Shown: piece after piece, positions 14,501 to 26,726 of the stretch
How positions within the stretch are numbered: the stretch's first letter is position 1
Layout of the letters: each line of letters starts with the position of its first letter
Assembly (NCBI GenBank): GCA_025677835.1
Contig: JAIXMR010000015.1
Coordinates: forward strand, 269,050 to 333,049
Direction of reading: 5' to 3'
DNA length: 64,000 nt
DNA from: Sporodiniella umbellata
Lineage: Eukaryota; Mucoromycota; Mucoromycetes; Mucorales; Rhizopodaceae
The notes under the pieces: generated by a model
The model's database searches: none
What the model was told of the DNA's origin: nothing
The model's input: the letters and a program-made list of their open reading frames with translations, nothing else
Position numbers and translations under genes: made by a program

Positions 14501-15480
14501 TTATAATCTATGTGGTGGAATAGCACAAAATATAATAGTACAGATGATAGATATTATCGTAATAACGGCAAATAACCATATTGACCTCGAAATTAAAATG
14601 CGCTTCACTTGAGGTTGTTTGATAGAATTAAATTTAAACGTTGTTGTCTCGCTATAAATGCTCAGTCTTTGTTCGTGTTGTGGATTCGTTACCTTTTGTT
14701 AAATATAAGTACCAAAAGGGGGTCTAGGCCGGTCAAAAACACCGAAACATTGTAAACACCTACCCAAAATGGAATTAAAACCTAAATAGAGTACTGGTTA
14801 GCCTAATTTTGCTTTTAGTAAACTTTATATACCCCAAAGCGAGAACCCCATTGTGGATGCCCTAAGAAAATAAAGCAAAGTGAGGTTGTCAAAGCAGCAA
14901 ATAGACCCAGAAAACCAAGTACTAATCGAATTATCTGTTGATTCAAGGTTACATTTCCCCATACTTTGAGTCTCAAAAACTTGGGATAAGCAAATCGCTG
15001 CATATATTCAAACACATAGTTCTTTGCATCGGCAAATAGTAAAGGGTCATCTCTTGCCTCCGCTTTTTCCAGTTCTTCACAGATCATCTTTCTCAGTTCA
15101 ATAGGTAGCTGTGTAACTTCTTTTGTAGATGAAGGTACAAGGTATTTGGATAGTAGTCGTTGAGATGACACTGTCAAATCTTTTCGGCTGGGTATCTTTT
15201 CGTCTGTAGGTTGGGCAGAGAGTCGACTTAAAAGTCGAGGGGATTGGAATCCCTCGCTGATATCTGTCTCTGATAAGTGCCCTGTACGATGCATGGCCTT
15301 TACGTACTTTCTCCATAATAAATCATGATGTTGTAGGTCTAGATAGAAATCCAACACTTCTTCCATCTTAAGTCTATCCCTCATAACAATATAAAAATTG
15401 TAAAGACATACTGGCGGTTGTGTCTTTCGTGTTAAAACTTGATCTAAAGTTGGTAATTCTGCATGGACATCCTCTAACAT
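14501..15480 (-). CDS. RGS-domain membrane protein (Rax1-like)
   Basis: Three exons (14833-15480, 14693-14781, 14501-14651) close to 295 residues; the last intron is only 41 nt. Residues about 12-170 resemble an RGS domain (LYNFYIVMRDRLKMEEVLDF near the start, LFADAKNYVFEYM near its end). Three hydrophobic helices follow at about 186-206, 217-240 and 268-288. An RGS domain followed by C-terminal membrane spans is the layout of yeast Rax1, involved in bud-site selection and cell polarity; classic RGS proteins speed GTP hydrolysis by G-alpha. Which applies here is not known. The start ATG is preceded on the sense strand by two A runs (15484-15512). Its stop is 37 bp from the PKA stop. Confidence 0.85.
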
Positions 15481-15854
15481 TGTTGTTTTTTTTTTTTCTT
15501 TTTTTTTTTTTTGGGAGTTGAAAAGGAGAAAAAAAACAACTAAATTGTAATTTATCAAATTTAAAGGACTCAGTCTAATATTTTTTTTGTGGTGTATTTC
15601 AATTTCAGCAATCTTTTTAAACGACAAATATTCAGGTTTTTCTTTGACAAGCTTCCCCATTACCGCTATATCCGGGATTGAAAACATGAGGATTACCGTT
15701 TGTTTGGTGGTCAAGATAGATTTTGTCAAAACTTCTTTTTTCTAATAAATGAATATGTATACCCAGACGATTTAAGGTTACACTGTTTCTTTAAGCTTTC
15801 TGTTTTTGCTTTTTCATACAAGAGGCCTTTTTTAGGGATGCTAAAAACAGTTTA

Positions 15855-15888
<34 letters not shown>

Positions 15889-16019
15889 AGACTACATGAG
15901 CTGTTAAAAGTAGAAGTGAAAAGGCTTTTTATTTTTTTTGGAACTCTTGGTGGTTCTGCTTTTTGTCGTTTAAAGTTTTTTTTTTTTTTGATACCCCTTT
16001 TCTGTTTTGTTTTAATAAA
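15481..16019. other. Divergent promoter region with poly-A and poly-T runs
   Basis: About 540 bp separate the starts of the RGS gene and the PC-esterase gene. A run of about 30 A lies at 15856-15887, with T runs near 15978-15990. No convincing gene is seen; reading frames here are driven by homopolymers. Confidence 0.6.
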
Positions 16020-17450
16020 ATGCTCCAACCACCAATAGCGCGAAAAAGGCGCTGGAGAGATTATCTAATATATACTATTATAGCTTTACTTTCCTATCAA
16101 TGCATGCATACTGCTTACCAAAACTCTCAACTTTCCTCATTTTCACTAGAAAAAGCCGATTCTGTTGAAGAGCAGCCACTAGAGGAAAAGAGCAATGTAA
16201 AAACATACCAACATTACAACTCAAAACAACCTACACTCCGTTTTCAACCTGATAACGCCACTGTCTACATGGACTTTCCTTGGTACCAGAAGCCACATAC
16301 GCGACCTCAATTCCGTCCTGACGCTTCTTTACTTACCACCGACATACTTACCAAAGATAGAATTTTATTGCAAGAAAAGGCCATCTCAGAAGCTACAAAG
16401 CTTGCCAAAAAACGATTTTTACCGTCCAACTTTTCAACTATTCGAGGAACCAGTCTCTCAGAAGCGGATACCATAGATTTGCGCGAGAAATTGACCTGTT
16501 GGACTACAGGCCAATGGATACGAAATGAAAAAAACTTTCATCTAAATCATCTTCAGGATCCAATCTATAGTACATGTGATAAAAAGTTTTACAAAACTCA
16601 TTCAATAAGCGAGAAAAGAGAATCTACACTTTATTCTTGGAAGCCAGACTCTAGCAAATGTCAAATCAGCAAAAAGATTTCTAGCAAGAACTGGTGTAAA
16701 CTACTTAGAGGAAGAAACATGTTACTAGTAGGGGATCTTACCCATTATCAATACCATGAGTTGTTTTTAGATAGCTTACGCAACGATCCCACTGCGTGTT
16801 TTGGTGAACTGAACTGCAAAGGTGATTTACTATCCTAAATCGACAATCACATTTAATTTACCGCTTTTCTAGACCACACTATCTGTACAAGCAAAGATAC
16901 TAGACTTCGGTATGTTCGGAACGATATCCTTTCTACAGTCAGAAAGTTCCATAATAGAGATAAGGGTCACCCACTGGCAAATATTGTTGAATGGCCTTTT
17001 GTGACATCTAACATGCTATCTTCTTACCCAATTCTGATTTTAAGTCGAACCACCCAACTAGCTGATGACGACCTGCTGTTCATGCGTCGACTAATTCATA
17101 CTATGAGGGTCATTCGTGAAAACTCTCCGGAAACACTTGTTATATACCAGTCCTCATCTGTAGGTCATCCCTTTTGCGATGAGGCTCAACAACCGCTACA
17201 GAAAGAATTATCAGACGATGAACTCAAAAGGATGCCCTATGGCTGGAGCGAGACAAAACGTAGAAATGCGATTGCTAAAGCAATAATTGAAGCCTCAGGC
17301 GGCATTTATTTGGATTTAGCTTCCATGACAGACCTGAGGCCTGATGGTCATATCGGTCGAAGCGACTGTCTTAGATATTGTATACCAGGTCCTTTAGATG
17401 CTACTATGCTGATTTACTATCAGCTTTTTATTGAACTTGAAAAAATATAA
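16020..17450 (+). CDS. PC-esterase / SGNH-type type II membrane protein
   Basis: Two exons (16020-16821, 16873-17450) give 459 residues. A basic N-terminus and one hydrophobic segment (about 13-30) suggest a type II Golgi protein. The C-terminal half has the layout of the PC-esterase domain (PF13839; TBL/Cas1-like): LLRGRNMLLVGDLTHYQYHE at about 228-247, a cysteine (NCKD) near the exon junction, and the closing block DGHIGRSDCLRYCIPGPLDA at about 424-443. Relatives transfer or remove acetyl groups on glycans in the secretory pathway. In the canonical family the first motif is GDS and the last D-x-x-H; here they read GDL and DCLR, so catalysis may differ. The acceptor or donor glycan is unknown. 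Confidence 0.8.
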
Positions 17451-18526
17451 AGAGAAAAGCTGACTAGTGCAAACATTTTAAAAAAAAAAACAGGTTAGAA
17501 AAATAAAATAAAGTACAGAACTAAAGCCGGCCGATCTGTATAAAAGAAGCCAAAAAAGAGGGTTTCTTTTTGTTAAGCTAGTCATATGATTAAAGACCAT
17601 TTAAGAACAAAAAGTGGGTTTTTGTGAAGTCAATACAGACAGTTGGTTGCGGTTGGCTTGAATTTGCTTGTGTTTTTTTCTGAGGCACGCTTTTTCGTTG
17701 GAAGATTAGAGGTTACATGACTATATATGAAATTGTAGGACTGTGTGCATAGTAACGTACTGCACTACTGATGTTAAATCTACGTAGCTTGAAAAGCAAT
17801 CTTTGCTTTTATGCTAAGCCTCTGTTGTCTTCAGCTACAGCAATCAATAAACAGAATCTCATGTTTCATAGATTCAAGGCTTTTATTATATGATCCCGCT
17901 GGTTCATTCAGTAGTGAATGACTGAACCTTACCTAGATTACCGTCTTATTTATAGCCCATGTCTGCATTAAGTTGATAAATTTGATGACTTCTACATCAT
18001 TCTTTATTTAAAAAGGGTTTCAGACGTAATACATATCTTGCGGCAGTAATTTTGAGGTTCAGGTCAAATCACGTTGAAGCTTATATCCAGTTAAGCCTAT
18101 TCAGTCTTTTGGTATTCCATTGCGCATAAACGCAAAATAGAACGGAAGTAAAAGTGCTCTCCGACATATTATGTATTGGCTTTCAGAGCTCCTTACTTAG
18201 ATATCCGAATCTTTTTTATAAACGTTTCTTGGGCTTAGATATCTGTAACAAACGAGTTGCATAAAAACCCCATACAACCTTAAATTGTTCATTCTAACAA
18301 AAGGAAAACAGAATTTGTTCACTTCTATGATTTATACCCCGCTGTGTTTAACCGAAAACGATACTTTTTCCTTTTTTTTAAAAAAACTACTATATCCTCT
18401 TACTACTTGCTCCTTCTCTTTTTTTTCTTTTCCTTTTGGTTAATATACCTCCCCTTTATTTTTGTTTAAACAAAACCTGTGTAAATATATAGGTATTTGT
18501 ATATATATATTTATATATAAATATAC
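17451..18526. other. Intergenic region
   Basis: About 1.1 kb of AT-rich DNA lies between the PC-esterase gene and the casein kinase gene. No coding frame, repeat or RNA gene is recognisable. TA-rich sequence at 18498-18525 lies directly before the kinase start. Confidence 0.6.
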
Positions 18527-20143
18527 ATGCCAGAGCATTATCGACAAACTCGCAATTCCTCTACAACAGTAACTTCTTCTAATGTTGTAGGAGTTCACTA
18601 CAAAGTAGGACGCAAAATAGGTGAAGGTAGCTTTGGAATTATATATGAAGGTAATCAAGAAGAAAGCGTGAAAAAAGAAAGAGAAAACAGAAAGCAAAAG
18701 AGAGACAAGCATTATATAACTCAAAACAATAAAGGCCTCAATCTAGTGAACAACCAACAAGTAGCCATAAAATTTGAATCAAGGAAATCCGATGCACCTC
18801 AATTACGCGACGAGTATAGAACTTATAAACTGTTGGCTGGTTTACGTAAATATATATATATGTATAAAGCAACACCCTACTATGCTTTCTTTGAGTTGAC
18901 CTTTAATGTATTTATAGCGGGTATCCCTGGTGCATACTATTTTGGCCAAGAAGGACTTCATAGTATATTGGTAATCGATTTACTTGGCCCCAGTCTAGAA
19001 GATTTATTTGATATGTGTTCGCGTAAGTTTTCTATCAAGACAGTAGCCATGCTAGCTAAACAAATGGTAAACAAAAGAAAAAAGGCCTCCAAAAATAGAA
19101 AACAGCAAAAAAAAAAAAAAAAAAAAATACAATTTTGAATATCTTTTCTCAGATGTTATGTATATCTAACTATACCCTTATAGATTACGCGTATACAGTC
19201 AATACATGAACGCAATCTTATTTACCGTGATATCAAGCCTGACAATTTTTTGATTGGCCATCCAAACACAAAGTATGCAAACGCCATTTACCTAATTGAT
19301 TTTGGTATGGGAAAGTACTATCGTGACCCAAAGACAAAGCATCACGTTCCCTATCGAGAAAAAAAAAGTCTTTCTGGTACAGCCCGTTACATGAGTATAA
19401 ACACTCACCTGGGAAGAGAACAATCTAGAAGGGACGATCTGGAATCACTAGGTCACGTATTTATGTATTTTCTCAGAGGCTCTCTGCCCTGGCAGGGCCT
19501 CAAAGCTGCAACAAACAAACAAAAATACGAAAGGATTGGTGAAAAAAAGCAAACAACAACGATTCAAGACCTTTGTGCCGATTTCCCAGGTAAGAAAGGT
19601 ACCACAGCCAAACAATACAGTCTAAAATCGTTTACAGAGGAATTTGGGCATTATTTGAAATACGCACGCAGACTTGCATTTGAGGAGAACCCGAATTATG
19701 ACTATATGAAGGGCATGTTCGATAAAGTGCTTGAGTCAATAGGCGAGGTAGATGACGGGGTTTACGACTGGATGCTGCTAAACGACGGGAAAGGATGGGA
19801 GGTAAAAGAAATATATATATAGCCCTTATATTACATATATACTTACATTGTCTTTTTTAAAAAGCGTCGATCCAACTATTATCGACGAAATACAGCAGTG
19901 GCTGCTTTAAACAAGGCAGTAAATCCAAGACAAAATATAAATACCGTGACACCCAATACCAATAATAACAATAGTCAAAACAAACGCTACAGTAGGCAGA
20001 TGTACAATTCTGCACAGCCTATGCTATCCGACGCTGCTATTGTTAATTACCATACCATGGATAACCATCCACCACAAACAGACGACCAAAAAAGAGGCCT
20101 CCTGCCTACATGTCTTTCCGCTTTCACTTGCGGCTGTTTGTAA
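18527..20143 (+). CDS. YCK: Casein kinase 1, membrane-associated Yck type
   Basis: Five exons (18527-18650, 18735-18845, 18918-19066, 19184-19801, 19865-20143) give 426 residues. The catalytic domain has [54 protein letters not shown] and [13 protein letters not shown], all CK1-specific. The C-terminal tail of about 95 residues is Asn/Gln-rich and ends [11 protein letters not shown]-terminal Cys are where fungal Yck kinases are palmitoylated for plasma-membrane anchoring, so membrane attachment is inferred. Yck kinases act in nutrient sensing, endocytosis and morphogenesis. All splice junctions keep frame; intron 3 contains a long A run (19108-19126). Confidence 0.95.
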
Positions 20144-20270
20144 ATAGTGACTGCTTCTCACTATGTGGCTTGCGTACAATTTTCCTGACACATCCTCAGC
20201 TAACTCATACATTTACATAAATACTTTCGTTTTCAACTCTACACTTTTTATTCGATTTTTTTTTGTATTC

Positions 20271-23234
20271 ATGGTTGATTTGAGCAAAAAGATACGTCTT
20301 GAGAAAAAACAAGGTTCCAGTCACTCTAAGATCTACCAACCATTCAGAGCGATTGGTTATGTTACCAATGAAATACCTTATGTCATTAGCAACCTGGGAC
20401 AAACGTACCAACTGACTACCAGTGTTGGAAAGAGCTTTCAAGTTTACGATGTAAAAACACCTTCAACCCAAGCGAAAAAAAAACAGTTATTGACCACCTT
20501 TAAAATAGTTGGGTAAAATGAATCTCCTGTTTGTAAGCACGCCCACCCAGCTTCCCATTACAGCCATGGCTGCTTTCAAAAAGTTGACATATGTTGCTGC
20601 TGGGAATCAGATCTTTGGCTATCTTCGCGGTAAACAAATATCGCAATTAGGTGGGGAGGGTACATATGCGATCTTGCAGATTCTCGTTTTGGGTGGATAC
20701 ATGGTCGCTCTTTGCGATGACAATACAATGAAAGTATGGGACACCAATACAGGTGCCCTATATACAGAAATCGAGTTTGGTCACGAATTTACAGCAACTG
20801 CCATACTTCACCCCAGCACATATTTAAACAAAATTCTAGTATCGAGTACACAGGGTACAATGCAAATTTGGAATATTCGAGCCAATAAAATGGTGTACCA
20901 GTTTAGATATATGGGATCGTCAATTACATGTCTTGTTCAGTCGCCAGTAGTCGATGTTGTTGCTGTAGGATTGTTAGACGGTACAGTAGTACTTCACAAT
21001 ATTAGAGCAGATGAAAAGATCGATAGTGTTAGACAAGACGACCGTGTCACCGCCATTACTTTCAGAACTGGTAAATACAAATTCAAAATGTACATTAGTA
21101 TTTTAAAGCGATATTCTTTCTATTTTCAGACGGTGAACATATGATGGCTACTGGTAACATGCATGGTGATGTTGCTCTTTGGGATCTTTCAGATCGTCGA
21201 TTAGCTCATATTATGAAAAATGCCCATGATGGATACATAACATCCCTCACTTTCTTGAGCAACCAGCCCATTCTGGTCACGGGTGGTACTGATAACTCAG
21301 TCAAGGTTTGTGAAAATATATTAGTGTCAGCCTTCCTAACATTTGTTCTTCCTTTAGCAATGGATATTTGAGCAACACAACACTGTTCCTTTTCCATTTA
21401 AATCCCGTAGCGGTCACCATGCCCCACCTTCTAAATTAGCCTACTATGGTACAGCAATTCTTAGTGCTGGCAGAGATCATTCGCTTCGATGCTCTAGTAC
21501 TGTTTTGGATACACAGAACTTTGAGTTTTCGCAAGGTCATTTGGCCAAAAAAGCCAAAGAAAGAGGAATCAAAATGGACGAATTAAAGCTTCCTCAAATT
21601 CTTGATTTTGACATCAATATGACTAAAGCAAAAGAATGGGACAATATAATCAGTTGCCATGCTAACGACAATGCAGCACGTACTTGGACAACAAAGAGCA
21701 AGCGATTGGGATCTCACGTATTGATAAGTACTGACAAATCAGCTGTCAAATCCACTTGCATTTCTACCTGTGGCAATTTTGGATACCTTGGATGCGCTTC
21801 AGGGCAAGTTGACATGTATAATATGCAATCAGGTATACATCGTAAGACTTTTGGCGGAGCTGATGGACACAAAAAGGCAATTGTTGGATTAGCTACTGAC
21901 AACATCAACAAGTCTTTGATTACTGCTTCTGTTGATAAAACTGTCAAGGTAATTAGTTTAGGATAAAAGACTGAAAGAAAAGCGATATTTACACATTTGT
22001 TTACGTGCTAGATTTGGGACATCAAAACACTTAAAGTTACTCATACTATTGATCTTGGTTCATCCGCATCATCAATCAGATATCATTTGGACAATAATTT
22101 ACTGGCTGTTGTCTGCGATGATCTAGGTATTCGTGTACTTGATCTTGAAACCAAGAGGGTTATTCGTGAATTTTGGGGACACAGAAATAGAATTACAGAT
22201 TTTGTATTCAGTCCAGACAGTCACTGGATTGTTTCCGCCTCTTTGGACGGGACTGTACGTACATGGGATCTACCAACTGGATCAATGGTTGACATATTCA
22301 GAGTAGAGGATATTGTTACCTGTTTAGCATTTTCACCCCAAGGAGATTTCTTAGCCACAGCTCATGTTGATAACAATGGTATCTTCCTTTGGGCTAACCG
22401 AACTCAGTATTCCCATGTCTCTTTGCGTCACATCGCTGATGATGAAGAAGCACAGTTATTAAGCTTACCCAGTATGCATAATGATGATGACGATTCAGAG
22501 GAAGAGAACGAAGAATCAGAAAAAATCGAAGAAAAAGTGAATACCGTAGAGCAGTTAACAGAGCAGATGATTACTATGTCTATGGAACCTAGAGCTAAAT
22601 GGCAGAACTTGCTTCATTTAGACACAATCAAATTACGTAATAAGCCAAAGGAAGCACCAAAATTACCGGAAAAGGCCCCCTTTTTCTTGCCCACTTTGGC
22701 AGGTGCTAGAGCACAATTCAACCTAGAAAACTCTATGGACGTAGACAAAGAAGTAGACACTAATAAATCTAAAGAGATACAATTTACGCAACTTAATACA
22801 GATACAGAATACTGTAAATTGTTAAGATCTGGGCATGAAGCTGAACAAACATGTAAAACGAACTATTTATTCATGAAATCCGATTTTAATCCGTTTTTCT
22901 AGACACCGAATTTGTTGGATACGCTAAGTCACTGAGCCCTTCAGCAATTGATGTGGAACTAAGAACACTTACAATTGATGCTGAGTTGACATTACTAAAC
23001 TATTTCTTAGAGGCGATAGTCTATATGTTAAACACGCGCAAAAACTTTGAGCTTGCGCAAGCATGGCTTTCCGTCTTTTTGACTATTCATGGCGACTTGA
23101 TCATTGCCAGTACATCTCAGCCAATCCACGAAAATATTTCAAAAATATTAAGCATTCAAAGCACTGAATTCGGTCGATTATCACAACAAATCCATTATAG
23201 CTTATGTTTAATTGACTTTGCTCGTAGAACATGA
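20271..23234 (+). CDS. UTP21: U3 snoRNP protein Utp21/WDR36
   Basis: Six exons (20271-20450, 20509-21070, 21130-21305, 21358-21948, 22012-22852, 22903-23234) close to 893 residues. Two WD40 propellers fill residues about 20-680, with blocks such as TMKVWDTNTG, MATGNMHGDVALWDL, SLDGTVRTWDLPTG and FLWANRTQYSHVSL. An acidic linker and the Utp21 C-terminal domain follow, the latter containing AKSLSPSAIDVELR and a helical end. Utp21 is part of the UTP-B subcomplex of the SSU processome, needed for early 18S rRNA processing in the nucleolus. The family and length (about 900 aa) agree. This is among the firmest calls here. Confidence 0.95.
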
Positions 23235-23310
23235 TTGGCTGAATTATAATAAAAAAATCATAATCAACCAAACATGTGAAGTTTTTTTTTTTTTTTTTCA
23301 TTTCTTTTTC

Positions 23311-24809
23311 ATGTCACATATTCCTCCACCTCACTATACAGACCGTTTTATACATGAAAGATATAATAAAGCATTAAATTTCGTACAAAATTTACCAGCA
23401 AGTTCCAATTTTCAGCCTACAAAAAACCAAAAGCTTGAGGTAAAGGAAAAGGAAAACAACTTTTTTTTCGCTTTTTGACTAAAAAAAAAAACACAAACAG
23501 CTGTATGCGCTGTATAAGCAAGTATCAGAGGGCAACATCAATACACAACGCCCAGGACTTTTCGATGTCGTTGGAAGAGCTAAATGGTTGAGAAAAAAAA
23601 AAAACAAAAAGAAGAGCTTCTAGATTGCTAACATTCAAAATAAGGGATGCCTGGAAAAAACTTGAAGGAATGACCAGATTGGAAGCAATGCATATATACG
23701 TGGAATCCCTTTTAAAAGTGTCAGCAGAAGTAAAGTAACGCAAAACAGCTATAAGCTATGTGGAACTTATTGTTTGATAAACGATGTAGGCATACACGAA
23801 AAACATGGGTCGGGAGGAAGCTCAAAGGATTATCCATTCGTTTGCAATTATGCGGCCTTCGGGAGAGGATACCAGTGACGATGGAATATCAGACCTTGAC
23901 GGTACCAACTTAGATTTTGTTTTGTTATTTTTAATCAGACTAACGATCAGTAACCAGATACAAGTATAGCGTCTGAAGATGAAGAAGAGCAAAACTATCT
24001 TCGAACAATACGGCAACGTAACACACCTACTTACAATCACCGCCCACCATCAGTTGCATCCACACAAACTATGGTAACAGCACCAGGCACGCCCCATCAG
24101 TTTCCTTCTTTAAGAAGGCCCTCTTCATCAATGAGTATGTCAAGGAGAGGGCTACAGATGACTGGCAGAGACCTTTTGACCAATTCTTTTCAAGAAGAAG
24201 AGCAACACTTGATGGATGGCAATCCTTGGGCCCAACATCCTATAATGAAAGAAAGAAATGCAAAAACACCTACGACCACCAGCTCTGTACGCCTATCTTC
24301 ACCTAGCTCTCGACCTTACTTTAGGCCTGGATCTAGCAACTCTTCATCTGTAACAGCTACACCACATAATAGACCAACATTTACCCCTACATCTAATCAT
24401 GAGCCTTTTCAGGCTTTAGGCCCAGCTACTAAACGAGCGCTGGAACTACTCCAAAACGAAGTGGTCACACTTAATGAACGTATTGACGATCTTCGTAAAG
24501 AACTGGTCGAAAGAGACAAGCATCGATTAATACAATTCAACAAAAGTGAGAAACCAAAAGATAAAGATAATAGCTGCGAGAATGATGGGTGGAAGTGGGT
24601 AATCAAAGTAAGTACTTTTTAATACTTATTTTTATGCTCAATATTTACAGTTTGTGTAGGCTGCTTTAAAATATGCTGGTGTTAATTTTATGACAGCACT
24701 TATTTTGTTTCTCATATTGTATAGAATCAAAAGCCCAATTGCCTATGCAATACTAAGACAAACAAACAATGCTCTTGACCCCATTAAACATTCAATAAAA
24801 CCCAATTGA
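23311..24809 (+). CDS. Acyl-CoA-binding protein with C-terminal membrane anchor (ACBD4/5-like)
   Basis: Six exons (23311-23439, 23501-23586, 23645-23729, 23790-23901, 23958-24607, 24660-24809) close to 403 residues. The ACB domain (about 8-110) contains [11 protein letters not shown] and [11 protein letters not shown], the acyl-CoA-binding face. A low-complexity Ser/Pro/Thr middle follows, then a predicted coiled coil (about 285-325, [18 protein letters not shown]) and a hydrophobic helix near residues 358-378 close to the C-terminus. This layout matches ACBD5-type proteins, tail-anchored in peroxisomes and tethering them to the ER while delivering very-long-chain acyl-CoA. The peroxisomal location is inference. 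The last exon reads as a membrane segment only if the acceptor at 24659 is used. Confidence 0.88.
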
Positions 24810-25433
24810 ATGAGACCTTGTATTACTATTAAACGCTTACTACTTGATATACTTACACGAGTGTTGCGGGTCCTATTGAAACCAATGGCCCGGTTTATTT
24901 CCAATTTCTAGTATTGTCCTCTTAAAATCTTCGAATCAAGTTTATCGTGTAAGAAAATTGACCAAAACCTATCTATTTGGAACCGTATCCTTTTCTTCTG
25001 TTTTGCCTTTCCAGCATATATAGCGGCAATGTCGTTACAATTTAGGCAAGCTGAATTGAACAGAACATAATATAATCTAAAGAGAGAGAGAAGTTCTTGG
25101 CAAACGACAGGAACTGCTTAAATCACTCAGAAAATATCAAGCGACTAACTAAAGAGCTGGATCGCATGAACAAGGAATATACAAATCCTAGGTAGAGTTA
25201 CGATCCTTTGCGTGAGTCGTTTAGAAGGCTTGTCTGTCTTCAGCAACCTTCACCAAAGAAAAAAAAATACACATCCTTCTGTCCAAAAAGTCTTGGAAAA
25301 AAAGCACACAATGTTATTATCAAGCCGTATATACTAACACTCTTATCCTGCTATCATGTGAATAAAATATTTATTTATGTGCACAGACATCGTCACGAAC
25401 CTTTTTTTTTTTTTTTTTTTTTTTAGGAACACA
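24810..25433 (+). other. Intergenic region with a possible coiled-coil coding remnant
   Basis: About 620 bp separate the ACBP-like gene from TRAPPC13. Around 25090-25195 one frame reads like a coiled coil (NIKRLTKELDRMNKEY) before a stop. I cannot join it to a start or to neighbouring exons with confidence. It may be an alternative last exon, a decayed gene, or chance. A T run (25402-25424) ends just before the TRAPPC13 start. Confidence 0.3.
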
Positions 25434-26726
25434 ATGTCTGCAGCAACGCCTGCAGTAAATAATACCCAAGATGATTCGTGGCCTCACCTGCTATCACTCA
25501 AAGTCATCAGGTTGTCCAAACCTCAATTTGCAACCACATTGCCTGTTTTCTACGAATCGATTGAGACTTCGCCACTTGTTGAAGGACTTGATTCCCTTAA
25601 TATTTCTGACCTTACTGCTTGTCATCCTATTGAACCTAGCGATGTTCAGATCAGAGATTTTGGATTGAGTCAGATGCTCAAATTGCCAACTGAATTTGGG
25701 CTTATATACCTTGGCGAAACGTTCAGCACACTTGTGAGTGTGAACAACGAAACGCCAATGCCCATTCACCAAGTACAAATCAAACTAGAACTCCAAACCA
25801 GCTCTCAAAGATTTGTACTTTCAGAAAACCCTATAACAAGTGAGCTTGGGCCTTCACAGACCATTGATACCACTGTTTCTCACGAAATTAAAGAGCTTAA
25901 AACACATATTCTTGTTTGCACGGTACAATATATTGGCGATGGAAAAAAACGACACTTTCGAAAGTTTTTCAAGTTCGAGGTGGCCAACCCACTAGCTGTC
26001 AAGACCAAGTTTAACCATATGCCAGATGGAAGGGTTTTTTTAGAGGCTCAGCTACAAAACATCTCAGACAAACCAATGTTTTTAGAGCGCATGAAGTTTG
26101 AAGCACTCGAGTACTTTGACTTTAAGAGCTTGAACCATAGAATAGATAGCAAAGGACAAGAACAGACTGTATTTGGCAATAATTTTATTCATCCGCAAGA
26201 TGTAAGACAGTATCTTTATATGCTCTCGCCACGTCTTTCATCTACAGACCGCCTTTCCAGAACAACAAATGCACTGGGAAAGTTGGATATAGTTTGGAGA
26301 TCTGCAATGGGCGATATGGGTCGACTGCAAACCTCACAACTGACTCGAAAGGTACCTTTATTAGAACCGATAGAGATTCGGCCATTCTGGCCTCAAAAAG
26401 GGGAAGAAATCAACATAGTATTAGAAACCCCCTTTCGGTTGGGTATCCGTATCGTCAATCATTCGAACGATAATATGAAGGTTGTCTTAACTGCAATAAA
26501 GACAAAGATGGGCTCCGTTCTACTATCAGGACTTGGGAGCCGACAGCTAGGTGATGTAAATCCAAATCAGACTACAGAAACCGAACTCGAGTTCTTTCCT
26601 TTAACGCCAGGTTTGCAGCGAGTAGGAGGCCTAAGAGTGACAGATCTTATATCAGGTTACACTAAGGATATAGACAGCTTGTGCGACATATTTGTTTTAT
26701 CGCATACAAAGGAATCATTGGTTTAA
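25434..26726 (+). CDS. TRAPPC13: TRAPP complex subunit 13 (TRAPPC13, DUF974)
   Basis: A single exon encodes 430 residues starting MSAATPAVNN. Matching blocks of PF06159 include the N-terminal LLSLKVIRLSKP, the stretch LGETFSTLVSVNNETPMPIHQVQ, and the C-terminal FRLGIRIVNHSN and FFPLTPGLQRVGGLRVTD. TRAPPC13 is a peripheral subunit of TRAPP III-type tethering complexes that act as Rab exchange factors in Golgi and autophagy traffic; the protein is beta-rich with no membrane span. I chose the ATG at 25434 because it follows the T run; an untranslated 5' exon ending TTTTAG at 25425 is possible. Length fits the family. Confidence 0.93.
   Translation: MSAATPAVNNTQDDSWPHLLSLKVIRLSKPQFATTLPVFYESIETSPLVEGLDSLNISDLTACHPIEPSDVQIRDFGLSQMLKLPTEFGLIYLGETFSTLVSVNNETPMPIHQVQIKLELQTSSQRFVLSENPITSELGPSQTIDTTVSHEIKELKTHILVCTVQYIGDGKKRHFRKFFKFEVANPLAVKTKFNHMPDGRVFLEAQLQNISDKPMFLERMKFEALEYFDFKSLNHRIDSKGQEQTVFGNNFIHPQDVRQYLYMLSPRLSSTDRLSRTTNALGKLDIVWRSAMGDMGRLQTSQLTRKVPLLEPIEIRPFWPQKGEEINIVLETPFRLGIRIVNHSNDNMKVVLTAIKTKMGSVLLSGLGSRQLGDVNPNQTTETELEFFPLTPGLQRVGGLRVTDLISGYTKDIDSLCDIFVLSHTKESLV

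Noticed and set aside
15700..16019. Frame extending the PC-esterase gene upstream
   Set aside because: It runs through a poly-A tract giving poly-Lys and lacks any conserved feature; the ATG at 16020 starts a basic-hydrophobic anchor.
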